DNA of 64,000 nucleotides from an uncultured Lachnospiraceae bacterium (lineage in GTDB: Bacteria; Bacillota; Clostridia; Lachnospirales; Lachnospiraceae), in contig CAJUFE010000013.1 in NCBI GenBank assembly GCA_910585635.1, forward strand, positions 20,005 through 84,004, written 5' to 3'. Shown here in pieces: positions 25,583 to 34,532 of this stretch (position 1 is its first letter; each line of letters begins with the position of its first letter). The notes beneath the pieces were generated by a model that worked only from the letters and a program-made list of their open reading frames with translations, did not search any database and was not told where the DNA came from. Made by a program: the position numbers and the translations under genes.

Positions 25583-27298
25583 ATGGCGAAAAAACAGAGC
25601 GCGGCTCTTGAACGGAAAAAGTTCTTTTCCGATCCGATCCTGATCAGCATGATCGTGGTCTTGCTGGTCTTTTTGGCGTTGTTCATCTTATATCCGCTGC
25701 TGATGCTCTTGGTGGACAGCTTTCTGGAGGAGGGACGGATCACCCTGGGGGTGTTCGCCCGGGTATTGAGCCTGGAGCGCTTCCAGAATGCCTTTAAGAA
25801 CACCCTGGTCTTAGGCGTGATCACCGGTCTCGCCTCCACAGCGATCGGGCTGCTCTTCGCCTATGTGGAGGTGTATGTGAAGCTGAGGACAAAGGTCTTA
25901 GAGAAGCTGTTCGCGGTGGTCTCTATGCTGCCGGTGGTCTCCCCGCCCTTTGTGCTCTCCTTATCCATGATCATGCTCTTCGGGCGCAGCGGCATGATCA
26001 CCCGCTCGTTGCTTAAGATCTACGATTCAAATGTCTATGGCTTAAAGGGCATCGCGATCGTCCAGACCCTGACCTTCTTCCCGGTCTGCTATCTGATGCT
26101 GAAGGGACTTTTGAAGAACATCGATCCTTCGCTGGAGGAGGCCACCCGGGATATGGGGGCTACCCGGTGGAAGGTGTTCTCCAGCGTCACCTTCCCTTTG
26201 CTGCTGCCTGGCCTGGGGAACGCTTTCCTGGTGACCTTTATCGAGTCCGTGGCGGATTTTGCCAATCCTATGCTGATCGGCGGGTCTTATGATACCCTGG
26301 CCACCACGATCTACCTGCAGGTCACCGGCGCCTATGACTCTACCGGAGCGGCGGCCATGTCGGTGGTGCTCTTATCCCTGACGGTGGTGCTGTTCCTGAT
26401 CCAGAAGTACTATCTGGAGAAGAAGACGGCGGCCACGCTGACGGGCAAGGCCTCAAGACAGCGGATGCTGATCGAGGATAAGAGCGTCACGGTCCCGCTG
26501 ACCTTGTTCTGCACCCTGGTGGCGGCTTTCGTGGTGCTGATGTATGTGATGGTCCCCTTTGGGGCGCTGTTCACCCTCTGGGGCCGGGATTACAGCCTGT
26601 CCCTGAAATGGTTCCAGTACATGTTCCGCACCAGCGGCTTGAAGGCCTTTAAGGATTCCTTCGTGCTGTCCCTGATCGCGTCGCCGCTGACCGCCTTTTT
26701 ATCCATGGTGATCGCCTATCTGGTGGTGAAGAAGCGGTTTAAGGGAAAGGGCTTTATCGAGTTCGTCTCCATGCTGGCCATGGCGGTCCCCGGCACCGTG
26801 CTGGGCATCGGCTACATCCGGGGCTATGCTAACGGGCTTTTCCGGTCCGGGATCATGAGCGGCTTATACGGCACCGGTCTGATCTTGATCATCGTGTTCA
26901 TCGTCCGGAGCCTCCCCACCGGCACCAGGAGCGGGATCTCCGCGCTGCGCCAGATCGACCGGTCGATCGAGGAATCGGCCTATGACATGGGGGCGGATTC
27001 GGCCCGGGTATTTATGACCGTCACCTTACCCCTGATCAAGGATTCCTTTTTCAGCGGTCTGGTCACGGCCTTTGTGCGGAGCATCACAGCGATCTCCGCG
27101 ATCATCCTGCTGGTGACGCCGGACTTTTTGCTGATCACCTGCCAGATCAATGAGCAGGCGGAAAAGGGGAATTACGGGGTGGCCTGCGCCTATGCCACGG
27201 TGCTGATCGCTATCACCTACGGCGCGGTGCTGCTCATGAACCTGCTGATCCAGTTCTTCGGGACCAGCCGGAAGATCCGGGTGGAGGCGGAAGAGTAA
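25583..27298 (+). CDS. ABC transporter permease, fused double module (FbpB type)
   Basis: About 571 residues with roughly twelve membrane spans in two BPD_transp_1 halves. Each half has its EAA loop for docking the ATPase: EATRDMGATRWKVF (about 190) and ESAYDMGADSARVF (about 470). The fused arrangement is typical of the Fe3+/2-aminoethylphosphonate/putrescine group. ATG 25577 is only one base from GGGGG, so ATG 25583 is the better start. It is the second gene of the three-gene importer. Confidence 0.9.
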   Translation: MAKKQSAALERKKFFSDPILISMIVVLLVFLALFILYPLLMLLVDSFLEEGRITLGVFARVLSLERFQNAFKNTLVLGVITGLASTAIGLLFAYVEVYVKLRTKVLEKLFAVVSMLPVVSPPFVLSLSMIMLFGRSGMITRSLLKIYDSNVYGLKGIAIVQTLTFFPVCYLMLKGLLKNIDPSLEEATRDMGATRWKVFSSVTFPLLLPGLGNAFLVTFIESVADFANPMLIGGSYDTLATTIYLQVTGAYDSTGAAAMSVVLLSLTVVLFLIQKYYLEKKTAATLTGKASRQRMLIEDKSVTVPLTLFCTLVAAFVVLMYVMVPFGALFTLWGRDYSLSLKWFQYMFRTSGLKAFKDSFVLSLIASPLTAFLSMVIAYLVVKKRFKGKGFIEFVSMLAMAVPGTVLGIGYIRGYANGLFRSGIMSGLYGTGLILIIVFIVRSLPTGTRSGISALRQIDRSIEESAYDMGADSARVFMTVTLPLIKDSFFSGLVTAFVRSITAISAIILLVTPDFLLITCQINEQAEKGNYGVACAYATVLIAITYGAVLLMNLLIQFFGTSRKIRVEAEE

Positions 27299-27312
27299 AG
27301 GAGGAAGAGTAG

Positions 27313-28401
27313 ATGAAGAAAGAGAAGAAAGGGGTCCGCTTAGAGCATATCTCCAAGATCTATCAGGATCCGAAGACCGGAAAGGAATTCTATGCGGTAC
27401 AGGATACCACGTTGGACATCGAGGCGGGGACCTTCGTCACCCTTCTGGGACCTTCCGGCTGCGGGAAGACCACGACCCTGCGGATGATCGCAGGCTTTGA
27501 GAGCCCGGACGAGGGGGAGATCTATCTGGGAGGCCAGCCGATCAACAGCCTGACCCCTAATAAACGAGATACGGCTATGGTATTCCAGAGCTATGCCCTC
27601 CTCCCCCATTACAATGTCTTTGACAATGTGGCTTACGGGCTGAAGATCCGCAAGCTCCCCAAGGAAGAGATCAAAAAGCGGGTGATGGATATCCTGCACC
27701 TGGTGGAGATGGACGGCATGGAGTCCCGTATGACCAACCAGCTCTCCGGCGGCCAGCAGCAGCGTGTGGCCCTGGCCAGGGCTCTGGTGCTGGAGCCCGG
27801 CGTGCTCCTATTCGATGAACCTCTGAGCAATCTGGACGCGAAGCTCAGGGTATCCATGCGCACGGAGATCCGCAAGATCCAGCAGAAGGTGGGGATCACG
27901 GCGGTCTACGTGACCCACGACCAGTCCGAGGCCATGAGCATCTCCGATCAGATCATCATCATGAGCAAGGGCAAGGTGGAGCAGATCGGGACCCCGCGGG
28001 AGATCTACTACCATCCAAACTCCCGGTTCGTGGCGGATTTCATCGGGGAGGCGAACTTTTTGAAGGCCAAGGTCCTTAAGGTACAGGGCGAGAGGGGAGA
28101 GGAGGCTCAGATCCAGGTGGCGGGCCAGCAGCTCTTGGTCCATAATTTTGGCAAGATCAAGGAGGGGGAGGAAGCTTCTCTGGTGATCCGGCCGGAGGCG
28201 GCGGTCCTGTCCGATCATGGACACCTGGAAGGGGAGGTCACCTTGTCCACCTTTATGGGCGCCTATCAGTATTATCAGCTCCAGGTAGGGGATATGGAGA
28301 TCCAGATCACCGACTATAACCCGGTCAACCGGAGGATCTATGAGGTGGGCGAGAAGGCTTTTCTGGATTTTGATGCGAAGGGCGTCTATATCCTGAAGTG
28401 A
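27313..28401 (+). CDS. ABC transporter ATP-binding protein (FbpC/PotA type)
   Basis: A 362-residue ATPase with Walker A GPSGCGKTTT, Q-loop VFQSYALLPH, signature LSGGQQQRVALARAL, Walker B VLLFDEPLSNLD and H-loop VYVTHDQSEA. A C-terminal TOBE-like regulatory domain follows (about 240-362). It energises the preceding permease. AAGGAGGAAGAG precedes the ATG, with a 14-bp gap from the permease stop. Confidence 0.92.
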   Translation: MKKEKKGVRLEHISKIYQDPKTGKEFYAVQDTTLDIEAGTFVTLLGPSGCGKTTTLRMIAGFESPDEGEIYLGGQPINSLTPNKRDTAMVFQSYALLPHYNVFDNVAYGLKIRKLPKEEIKKRVMDILHLVEMDGMESRMTNQLSGGQQQRVALARALVLEPGVLLFDEPLSNLDAKLRVSMRTEIRKIQQKVGITAVYVTHDQSEAMSISDQIIIMSKGKVEQIGTPREIYYHPNSRFVADFIGEANFLKAKVLKVQGERGEEAQIQVAGQQLLVHNFGKIKEGEEASLVIRPEAAVLSDHGHLEGEVTLSTFMGAYQYYQLQVGDMEIQITDYNPVNRRIYEVGEKAFLDFDAKGVYILK

Positions 28402-28500
28402 TACCACCTGAGGCAGGGACGGTCTGGGATGTGTCTGCCGGAGAGCCCCCGGCGCTAGAGGATGGCACGCAGAGGCGGTCCCTGTATCCGGGAACGCCAG

Positions 28501-28601
28501 AAGGCTGCCGCAAAACGATCGATCTACAGGATATATGGTGCAGGCATCACCGTTATCAGCACCGTTTAGGCAAGATCGAGCGCTTTATGCGGCAGCCTTT
28601 T
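28501..28601 (+). ncRNA. Long nested hairpin ending in T-run: terminator or small RNA
   Basis: Three stems nest. AAGGCTGCCGCA (28501-28512) pairs with 28588-28599, CGATCT (28520-28525) with AGATCG (28573-28578), and GGTGC (28537-28541) with GCACC (28559-28563). TTTT follows at 28598-28601. A ~100-nt extended hairpin is larger than needed for a terminator of the ABC operon, so it may be a stable RNA or a 3'-UTR-derived small RNA. Seen from base pairing only. Confidence 0.45.
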
Positions 28602-28612
28602 CCCTTCTAGCT

Positions 28613-28646
28613 GATCGTGCAAATAAAAGGAGCGATCGTCCAAATG
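28613..28646 (+). promoter_or_regulatory. Putative AraC-type operator, two half-sites 21 bp apart
   Basis: GATCGTGCAAATA (28613-28625) and GATCGTCCAAATG (28634-28646) are direct repeats with exactly two helical turns between starts. The first 13-mer recurs unchanged at 34421-34433 before the sugar-importer genes. The AraC regulator encoded between the two operons is the natural ligand. Confidence 0.65.
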
Positions 28647-28663
28647 AAAAAGGGGGCTGGCTA

Positions 28664-28693
28664 TTGCTTTTTAGGGGGAGGCTCCGTTATACT
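28664..28693 (+). promoter_or_regulatory. Sigma-70 promoter of the nucleotidyltransferase-nahK operon
   Basis: TTGCTT (28664-28669), 18-bp spacer, TATACT (28688-28693), placed downstream of the 21-bp-spaced half-sites and 45 bp before the first ATG. Confidence 0.7.
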
Positions 28694-28738
28694 TAAAGGG
28701 TAAAAGCATAAAGCCAAGATCGGATAGGAGGGTATCTT

Positions 28739-29671
28739 ATGGGAGAAGGAAAGAAGCCGGCGCTGGTGGTCATGGCAGCCGGTATGGGCAGCCGCTATGG
28801 TGGATTGAAGCAGATCGATCCGGTGGATGAGTATGGGAACATCATCATGGATCTTTCCATCTTTGACGCGAAGGAAGCGGGGTTTGACCAGGTGGTCTTT
28901 GTGATCAAAAAGGCCATCGAAGAGGAATTTAAGGAGCATGTGGGCAGACGCATGGAGGAGCATATCCGGGTGGATTATGTGTACCAGGAGCTGGACCGTC
29001 TGCCGGAGGGCTTTTCGGTGCCGGAGGGCCGGGTAAAGCCCTGGGGCACGGGGCACGCCATCCTTTGCTGCAAGGACGTGGTGGACGGGCCCTTCGCGGT
29101 GATCAACGCAGATGACTATTATGGGAAGCAGGCGTTCACGGAGATGTACAGACAGCTGACCACCTGCCAGGACGATGAGCGGTATCAGTATGCTATGGTG
29201 GGCTACCGGTTGGATAATACCATGACGGATAACGGCTATGTGGCCAGAGGGGTCTGTGCCATAGACGATCAGGGGAAGCTGATCGACATCCACGAGAGGA
29301 CCCGGATCGAGAAGCGGGACGAGGGCGGCGCGTACACGGAGGATGATGGCGCCACCTGGATCCACATGCCGGGGGATACCACCGTATCCATGAACCTGTG
29401 GGGCTTCACCGCCAGTATCTTAGGCGAGCTGGAGCGGCGCTTTGCCCCGTTCTTGGAGCGGGAGCTGGCGGATGACCCGCTGAAATGCGAGTATTTCCTC
29501 CCCTTTGTAGTGGACGAGCTCTTAAAGGAGAAGAAGGCAGAGGTGACGGTCTTAAAGAGCCGAGACCGGTGGTACGGTGTGACCTATAAGGAAGATAAGG
29601 AGACAGTGGTGCAGGCGATCCGCCAGCTGAAGGCGCAGGGGCTGTACCCGGAAAGAGTATGGGAGGGTTGA
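28739..29671 (+). CDS. Sugar-1-phosphate nucleotidyltransferase
   Basis: A 310-residue NTP-transferase (GT-A-like fold). The signature ALVVMAAGMGSRYGGLKQ (residues 8-25) holds the G-x-G-x-R nucleotide loop, and VINADDYYGK (near 120) the metal-binding Asp. It is directly followed by nahK with one base between, in a locus that also has the GH112 phosphorylase. In this pathway it would convert galactose-1-phosphate and/or HexNAc-1-phosphate to the UDP-sugar, doing the job of LnpC; the specific substrate is inferred from context. Its promoter and the AraC-like operator lie immediately upstream. Confidence 0.8.
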   Translation: MGEGKKPALVVMAAGMGSRYGGLKQIDPVDEYGNIIMDLSIFDAKEAGFDQVVFVIKKAIEEEFKEHVGRRMEEHIRVDYVYQELDRLPEGFSVPEGRVKPWGTGHAILCCKDVVDGPFAVINADDYYGKQAFTEMYRQLTTCQDDERYQYAMVGYRLDNTMTDNGYVARGVCAIDDQGKLIDIHERTRIEKRDEGGAYTEDDGATWIHMPGDTTVSMNLWGFTASILGELERRFAPFLERELADDPLKCEYFLPFVVDELLKEKKAEVTVLKSRDRWYGVTYKEDKETVVQAIRQLKAQGLYPERVWEG

Positions 29672-29672
29672 G

Positions 29673-30782
29673 ATGGAGGATAACATGGAGAGAAGGATCG
29701 CGGCGGCAGAGGCATTTGCCATAAAGGGACAGATAAAAAGCTGCGAGCCCTACGGGAGCGGGCACATCAACCGCACCTTCCGCCTGATCTGCGAGGAGGA
29801 CGGGCAGAGCTATCATTATATCCTGCAGCAGATGAACCGGGAGGTCTTTAAGGATATCCCGGGGCTCATGGAAAATGTGAAGGGCGTCACCACATTCCTG
29901 CGCCGTCAGATCGTGGAAGACCATGGGGATCCGGACCGGGAGACCCTGAACCTGGTGCCCACCAAGGACGGGCGGGACTATCACCAGGACAGCTGGGGGG
30001 ATTTCTGGCGGGTCTACCTGTTCATCGACGGGGCCACCTGCTATAACCTGGTGGCGAAGCCGGAGGATTTTTACCAGAGCGGGAAAGCCTTCGGGCGGTT
30101 CCAGCGGCTCCTGGCAGATTTCCCGGCGGACCGGCTCACAGAGACGATCCCCCATTTCCATGATACACCGGCCCGGTTCGCCACGTTCCAAAAGGCTGTG
30201 GAGGAAGACTGCAAAGGAAGGGCCAGCCAGGTGGAGGCGGAGATCCGGTTTATAAGAGAGCGGGAAAAGGAGATGGGCCTGGCCTTAAGCCTCCAGAAGA
30301 CAGGGGAGCTCCCGCTGCGGGTGAGCCATAATGACACGAAGCTGAACAATATCATGATCGACGATGCCACCGGACAGGCACTCTGCATCATCGATCTGGA
30401 TACCATCATGCCCGGCTTTTCGATCTTCGATTATGGGGATTCCATCCGGTTCGGCGCTAACACGGCAGAGGAGGACGAGCGGGATCTGTCCAAGGTATCT
30501 CTGTCCCTGCCCCTTTTTGAAGTGTACACGAAAGGGTTCCTGGAGGGGAGTGAGGGCCGCCTGACCGAGACCGAGATCGAGTTGCTCCCCTACGGAGCCA
30601 AGATGATGACCCTAGAGTGCGGGATGCGTTTCCTGACCGATCATCTCATGGGGGATGTGTACTTCCACATCAGCCGGGAAGGGCATAACCTGGACCGCTG
30701 CCGCACCCAGCTGGCCCTGGTGGCCGATATGGAAAAGAAATGGACGGATATGGAGCGGATCGTCAAGCAGTATCAGGGCTGA
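29673..30782 (+). CDS. nahK: N-acetylhexosamine 1-kinase (NahK/LnpB type)
   Basis: An APH/choline-kinase-fold kinase of 369 residues. The catalytic loop reads VSHNDTKLNNIM (near 212) with the Asp and Asn in place; CIIDLDTIMPG (near 237) supplies the metal-binding Asp, followed by FDYGDSIRFGAN. This matches NahK, which phosphorylates GlcNAc/GalNAc at C1 after the phosphorylase releases it. GGAGGG precedes ATG 29673; ATG 29685 with GGAGG is a close alternative. It converges with the AraC regulator after 30 bp. Enzyme family is strong; GlcNAc/GalNAc use is inferred from the GH112 neighbour. Confidence 0.85.
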   Translation: MEDNMERRIAAAEAFAIKGQIKSCEPYGSGHINRTFRLICEEDGQSYHYILQQMNREVFKDIPGLMENVKGVTTFLRRQIVEDHGDPDRETLNLVPTKDGRDYHQDSWGDFWRVYLFIDGATCYNLVAKPEDFYQSGKAFGRFQRLLADFPADRLTETIPHFHDTPARFATFQKAVEEDCKGRASQVEAEIRFIREREKEMGLALSLQKTGELPLRVSHNDTKLNNIMIDDATGQALCIIDLDTIMPGFSIFDYGDSIRFGANTAEEDERDLSKVSLSLPLFEVYTKGFLEGSEGRLTETEIELLPYGAKMMTLECGMRFLTDHLMGDVYFHISREGHNLDRCRTQLALVADMEKKWTDMERIVKQYQG

Positions 30783-30812
30783 TGGCCGCTTAAGTGATGC
30801 TCCTTCGTACGG

Positions 30813-31751
30813 TCAGCCCGGCAAATGCGCAGACCGATCTAGACTGTCACGCTCCTTTTCCGAAAGGAGGCGGATGGAGGAGGCGTATTCGGAGGGGTTC
30901 ATGTGGGTGATCTTCTTAAACTGCCGGGAAAAATAGTGGATGGAGGTATAGCCCAGACGGTCGGAGATCTGGGTGAAGTTCAGCTGGTTGCTGCGGATCA
31001 GCTCCTTGGCGGTGTCGATCTTCATCCAGGTGAAAAACTCCATGACCCCACAGCCATGGATCTCCTGGAACAGCTTCTGGAGGCGTGAACGGCTCACCAG
31101 GGTGTTCCTGCAGATCTTGTCGATGGTCAGCTGTTCATTGATATGCTCTTCCATATATCGGATGATCCGATTATACGTCTCATTGGGGCGTCCCAGACGG
31201 GGACGTCCCGAATTTTGTGGCGGGACCGGGAGCGGATTAGCGAAATAGCGGCGATAGAGATGGATCAGCAGCTCCTCCAGATGATTGCGGATCAGCTGTT
31301 CTGCTCCAAACCCGGGAGCTGTGGTGTTGCGGATCAGCTCTTCCTGGTAGGGATCGTCTAAGCGTCCCAAAAAAGCATGGCGGGCCTCGATGATGATCTG
31401 GGCCAAAAGCGCGCGCTCCGTCTCCTGGACCGTCAGGATCTGGCTGCGGAAGGCGTCCATGGCGGGAGAATGGCATTCAAAGGCGATGACCACCAGGCTG
31501 GGAGCCACGCGCCCGTTGGTGACCACATTGTGGAACTCATTGGGCTGATGGAAGATGATGCTCCCCCGCTTTAACGTATGCCGTTTACTGTCCGCGATCG
31601 CTTCGATCTCCCCCTTGTCTACACAGAGCAGCTCCCAGAAATCATGGCTCTCGCCAGGGAAGGTAAAATCGCTCATATAGTCAAAATAGTGGATGGAGAT
31701 GATATTGCGGATCTTCAGGGTGGTGCGCAGATGGGTGCTCTTGTATGCCAT
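30813..31751 (-). CDS. AraC-family transcriptional regulator of the GNB/LNB locus
   Basis: A 312-residue regulator. The N-terminal cupin-like sensor (HDFWELLCVDKGEIEAI, near 37, and FHQPNEFHNVV) is followed by a C-terminal double HTH (LTIDKICRNTLVSRSRLQKL and FTQISDRLGYTSIHYFSRQF). GGAGG lies six bases before the ATG. It sits between the two halves of the galacto-N-biose pathway and is transcribed against both. Direct-repeat half-sites 21 bp apart in front of each half fit its expected DNA contacts. The inducer is probably a pathway sugar or sugar phosphate, an inference. Confidence 0.88.
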   Translation of the reverse strand: MAYKSTHLRTTLKIRNIISIHYFDYMSDFTFPGESHDFWELLCVDKGEIEAIADSKRHTLKRGSIIFHQPNEFHNVVTNGRVAPSLVVIAFECHSPAMDAFRSQILTVQETERALLAQIIIEARHAFLGRLDDPYQEELIRNTTAPGFGAEQLIRNHLEELLIHLYRRYFANPLPVPPQNSGRPRLGRPNETYNRIIRYMEEHINEQLTIDKICRNTLVSRSRLQKLFQEIHGCGVMEFFTWMKIDTAKELIRSNQLNFTQISDRLGYTSIHYFSRQFKKITHMNPSEYASSIRLLSEKERDSLDRSAHLPG

Positions 31752-31936
31752 GGGGGGCCTCCGTTATCCTCTGTATTTCCAGGTGGTCTTTCCGTCAGTA
31801 TACCATATCCGGCTGGGGGCCGCAAGATGGAGGGCCTCCCGGAGCGGACCCTTTGGCCCGCCTATGAAAAGTAACGAACAGATCAACCTAATGATAATGC
31901 AACGACTGACAATATCCCAGATACAAGGAGGAATAT

Positions 31937-34111
31937 ATGTCCAAAACGAAAGGAAGGGTCACCCTCCCCAGCGAGGGCAACTTTTTGGAAGAAACAAAGG
32001 AGATGATGGAGCGCTGGGGGGCGGATGCCCTGCGGGACAGTGACGGGACGAAGCTGCCCCAGGAGATCAAGGCGCTGGATGCCAAGATCTACACCACCTA
32101 TTTTGTGGCCAGAGGGCATAATGACTTTGCCAGGGAGCATATGGATGAATGCCAGCAGCTGTATCTGATGAGCCGGAGAGTGACGGCCACAGGGGATGAG
32201 GTGAGGATCCCCTTTATGGAAGGGTATTTTGACCAGCAGGTGGTGCCGGACTATGACCATGACTGCAAACGGTGGTGGGAGGTCATGGACCGGACCCTGG
32301 GGGAGGCCGTGGCGGTGGAGGACTGGGAGGTGGACCGGGAGCAGGATATGGTGATCGTCCATGATGCCCATCCCTTCCACGAATATACGGTGTCCTTCCT
32401 GGTGTTCGCGATCTGGGACCCCACCCAGATGTACAACCATATCACCAATGATTGGGGGGATAAGCCTCATGAGATCCCCTTTGATGTGCGGCAGCCGGCC
32501 TCCGGGCGTTTTGCCAAAGGATATCTGGCCCAGTGGCTTAAGGAGGAGCCGGATACGGATGTGGTGCGGTTCACCACATTTTTCTATCATTTCACCCTGG
32601 TGTTCGATAACAAGGCGAAGGAAAAGTTCGTGGACTGGTTCGGCTACGGCGCTACCGTGTCGGTGAGGGCGCTGGAGGCCTTTGAGCAGGAATATGGCTA
32701 CAGGCTGCGGCCGGAGGATATCGTGGATGGTGGCTATTACAACTCCACCTTCCGGGTCCCCACCAGGCAGTATCTGGATTATATGGACTTTATCCAGCGG
32801 TTCGTGGCCGAGAGAGCGAAGGAGCTGGTGGACCTGGTCCATGAGGCGGGCCGTGAGGCCATGATGTTCTTGGGGGATAACTGGATCGGGACGGAGCCTT
32901 ACGGGAAGTATTTCCCCCAGATCGGGCTGGACGCGGTGGTGGGCAGTGTGGGAGGCGGCGCTACACTGCGCCTGATCTCCGAGATCCCCGGCGTACGGTA
33001 TACGGAAGGCCGGTTCCTGCCATATTTCTTCCCGGATACCTTCTATGAAGGGAACGATCCTTGTGTGGAGGCCCGGGAAAACTGGCTCTGTGCCAGGCGG
33101 GCCCTGATGCGCAAGCCGGTGGACCGGATCGGGTACGGGGGGTATCTGAGCCTGGCCTACAAGTTCCCGGCCTTTGTGGACTACATCGAGGAGGTGACGG
33201 ACAGCTTCCGGGAGATCTGTGCCAATATCGGCAGATCTAAGCCCTACAGCGGGCTGAAGGTGGCCGTGCTCAACTGCTGGGGCCGCCTCCGTGCATGGCA
33301 GACCTTTATGGTGGCCCATGCGCTCTGGTACAAGCAGACCTACTCCTATTTCGGTGTACTGGAGGCTTTGAGCGGAGCCAGCGTGGATGTGGTGTTCATA
33401 AGCTTTGAGGATATCCGCCGGGGCGAGGCCCTGGAGGATGTGGATGTGATCATCAATGCCGGAGCCGCCGGGACGGCATTTTCCGGGGGAGCGGAATGGC
33501 TGGATCCGGATATCGTGACGGCTGTGCGGCGATTTGTCTATAACGGCGGAGGCTTTGTGGGGATCGGAGAGCCGTCGGCGGTCCATTTTGGCGGTCGTTT
33601 CTTCCAGCTGGCTGATGTGCTGGGCGTGGATAAGGAGCTGGGGTTCAGCCTTTCTACGGACAAATGTCCTATGAAGGCGGAGCCGCATTTCCTGACTGAG
33701 GACAGAAAAGAGGCCTTTGACTTTGGCGAGGGGATGAGGGATGTCTATGCGCTGTCGGAGGAGACCGAGATCGCGGAGGCTTCAGGCGGGGAGATCCATC
33801 TCAGCTCTCACAGGTACGGACAGGGGAGAGGGGTCTACATAGCAGGTCTCCCATATAGCTTTGCCAACACCCGGCTGCTGCTGCGCAGCCTGTACCACAG
33901 CGCAGGAAAAGAGGAGGAGATGCTGCGCTGGTATGCTTCTGACCCCTGCTGCGAGGTCCATGCCTATCCGGAGACCGGCAGATATGCGGTGGTCAATGAT
34001 TCTCCAGAACCCAGGGATACCCTGGTCTACGACGGAGAAGGAAAGGCCTGTCAGGTATCCCTGGAGGGAGGGCAGATCATCTGGCAGGAGATCGGGCAGG
34101 GGCTGTCGTGA
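31937..34111 (+). CDS. lnpA: GH112 1,3-beta-galactosyl-N-acetylhexosamine phosphorylase
   Basis: A 724-residue cytoplasmic enzyme of family GH112. It phosphorolyses galacto-N-biose and lacto-N-biose (mucin and milk-glycan cores) to galactose-1-phosphate and GalNAc/GlcNAc. The family-typical start GRVTLPSEGNF, then GYYNSTFRVP, and MFLGDNWIGTEPYG (near 314, the region of the catalytic Asp) are all present, at full length. AAGGAGG precedes the ATG. It is flanked by NahK and a nucleotidyltransferase upstream and a sugar importer downstream, which completes the import-phosphorolysis-phosphorylation route. A weak half-site (31893-31905) lies ahead of it. Confidence 0.93.
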   Translation: MSKTKGRVTLPSEGNFLEETKEMMERWGADALRDSDGTKLPQEIKALDAKIYTTYFVARGHNDFAREHMDECQQLYLMSRRVTATGDEVRIPFMEGYFDQQVVPDYDHDCKRWWEVMDRTLGEAVAVEDWEVDREQDMVIVHDAHPFHEYTVSFLVFAIWDPTQMYNHITNDWGDKPHEIPFDVRQPASGRFAKGYLAQWLKEEPDTDVVRFTTFFYHFTLVFDNKAKEKFVDWFGYGATVSVRALEAFEQEYGYRLRPEDIVDGGYYNSTFRVPTRQYLDYMDFIQRFVAERAKELVDLVHEAGREAMMFLGDNWIGTEPYGKYFPQIGLDAVVGSVGGGATLRLISEIPGVRYTEGRFLPYFFPDTFYEGNDPCVEARENWLCARRALMRKPVDRIGYGGYLSLAYKFPAFVDYIEEVTDSFREICANIGRSKPYSGLKVAVLNCWGRLRAWQTFMVAHALWYKQTYSYFGVLEALSGASVDVVFISFEDIRRGEALEDVDVIINAGAAGTAFSGGAEWLDPDIVTAVRRFVYNGGGFVGIGEPSAVHFGGRFFQLADVLGVDKELGFSLSTDKCPMKAEPHFLTEDRKEAFDFGEGMRDVYALSEETEIAEASGGEIHLSSHRYGQGRGVYIAGLPYSFANTRLLLRSLYHSAGKEEEMLRWYASDPCCEVHAYPETGRYAVVNDSPEPRDTLVYDGEGKACQVSLEGGQIIWQEIGQGLS

Positions 34112-34149
34112 GGCCGGCAGGCGGCGGAGAGGCCGGAACGGCTGTGGGA

Positions 34150-34330
34150 TGAGGCCGTGCGGCCCGGATGGAGAGAGCCGGGCGGTCTGGATGAGGGCTG
34201 GGCGGTCCAGATGGAGAGGGCCGGGCGGTCCGGATGGAGAGATCCGTACGGTCTGGATGAGGGCTGGGCGGTCCGGATGGAGGGATCCGAGCGGTCCGGA
34301 TGGAGGGGCCAGACCGATCGGCGTGATACA
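34150..34330 (+). repeat. Degenerate ~24-bp tandem repeat
   Basis: About six units related to GGGCGGTCCGGATGGAGAG with lengths 22-24 bp, immediately after the GH112 stop. Confidence 0.8.
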
Positions 34331-34399
34331 GATCGGTGAAAATATACATGCTGTCCGTCACGCGAAAAAGTCATCTATGCAGATCCACGAAAAATGTCC

Positions 34400-34458
34400 G
34401 AAAATACAAATATAAGGGCTGATCGTGCAAATATTTTTTTGTGCGATCCCTCTATACT
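34400..34458 (+). promoter_or_regulatory. Importer promoter with AraC-type half-sites
   Basis: CAAATA occurs at 34407-34412 and 34428-34433, 21 bp apart; the second is within GATCGTGCAAATA, identical to 28613-28625. TATACT (34453-34458) follows with no good -35, so the proximal half-site covers the -35 position, as in class II activation. Confidence 0.65.
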
Positions 34459-34532
34459 AGACCTATGAGGAATGGAAAAACACTCAACAAAAGCAACAAA
34501 AAAAGCAACAAAAAAAGAGGAGGAACTTATTT

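Larger units (their letters stand above)
28402..28738. other. Intergenic region with structured RNA and GNB promoter
   Basis: Holds no credible gene (a 70-codon frame here overlaps the hairpin and has no ribosome binding site). It contains the nested hairpin at 28501-28601 and the operator/promoter region at 28613-28693, annotated separately. Confidence 0.6.
34112..34532. other. Intergenic region: degenerate repeats then operator and promoter
   Basis: Bases 34150-34330 hold about six degenerate 22-24 bp units (GGGCGGTCCGGATGGAG type). The distal part is AT-rich and contains the AraC-type half-sites and the promoter of the sugar importer. No gene is supported. Confidence 0.6.

Noticed and set aside
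28398..28610. 70-residue plus-strand ORF after the ABC ATPase
   Set aside because: No ribosome binding site, overlaps the previous stop and the nested hairpin, and no family resemblance.
31883..33688. 601-residue minus-strand ORF opposite the phosphorylase gene
   Set aside because: The plus strand carries an unmistakable full-length GH112 enzyme; the opposite frame is a GC-driven shadow rich in His/Pro/Leu.
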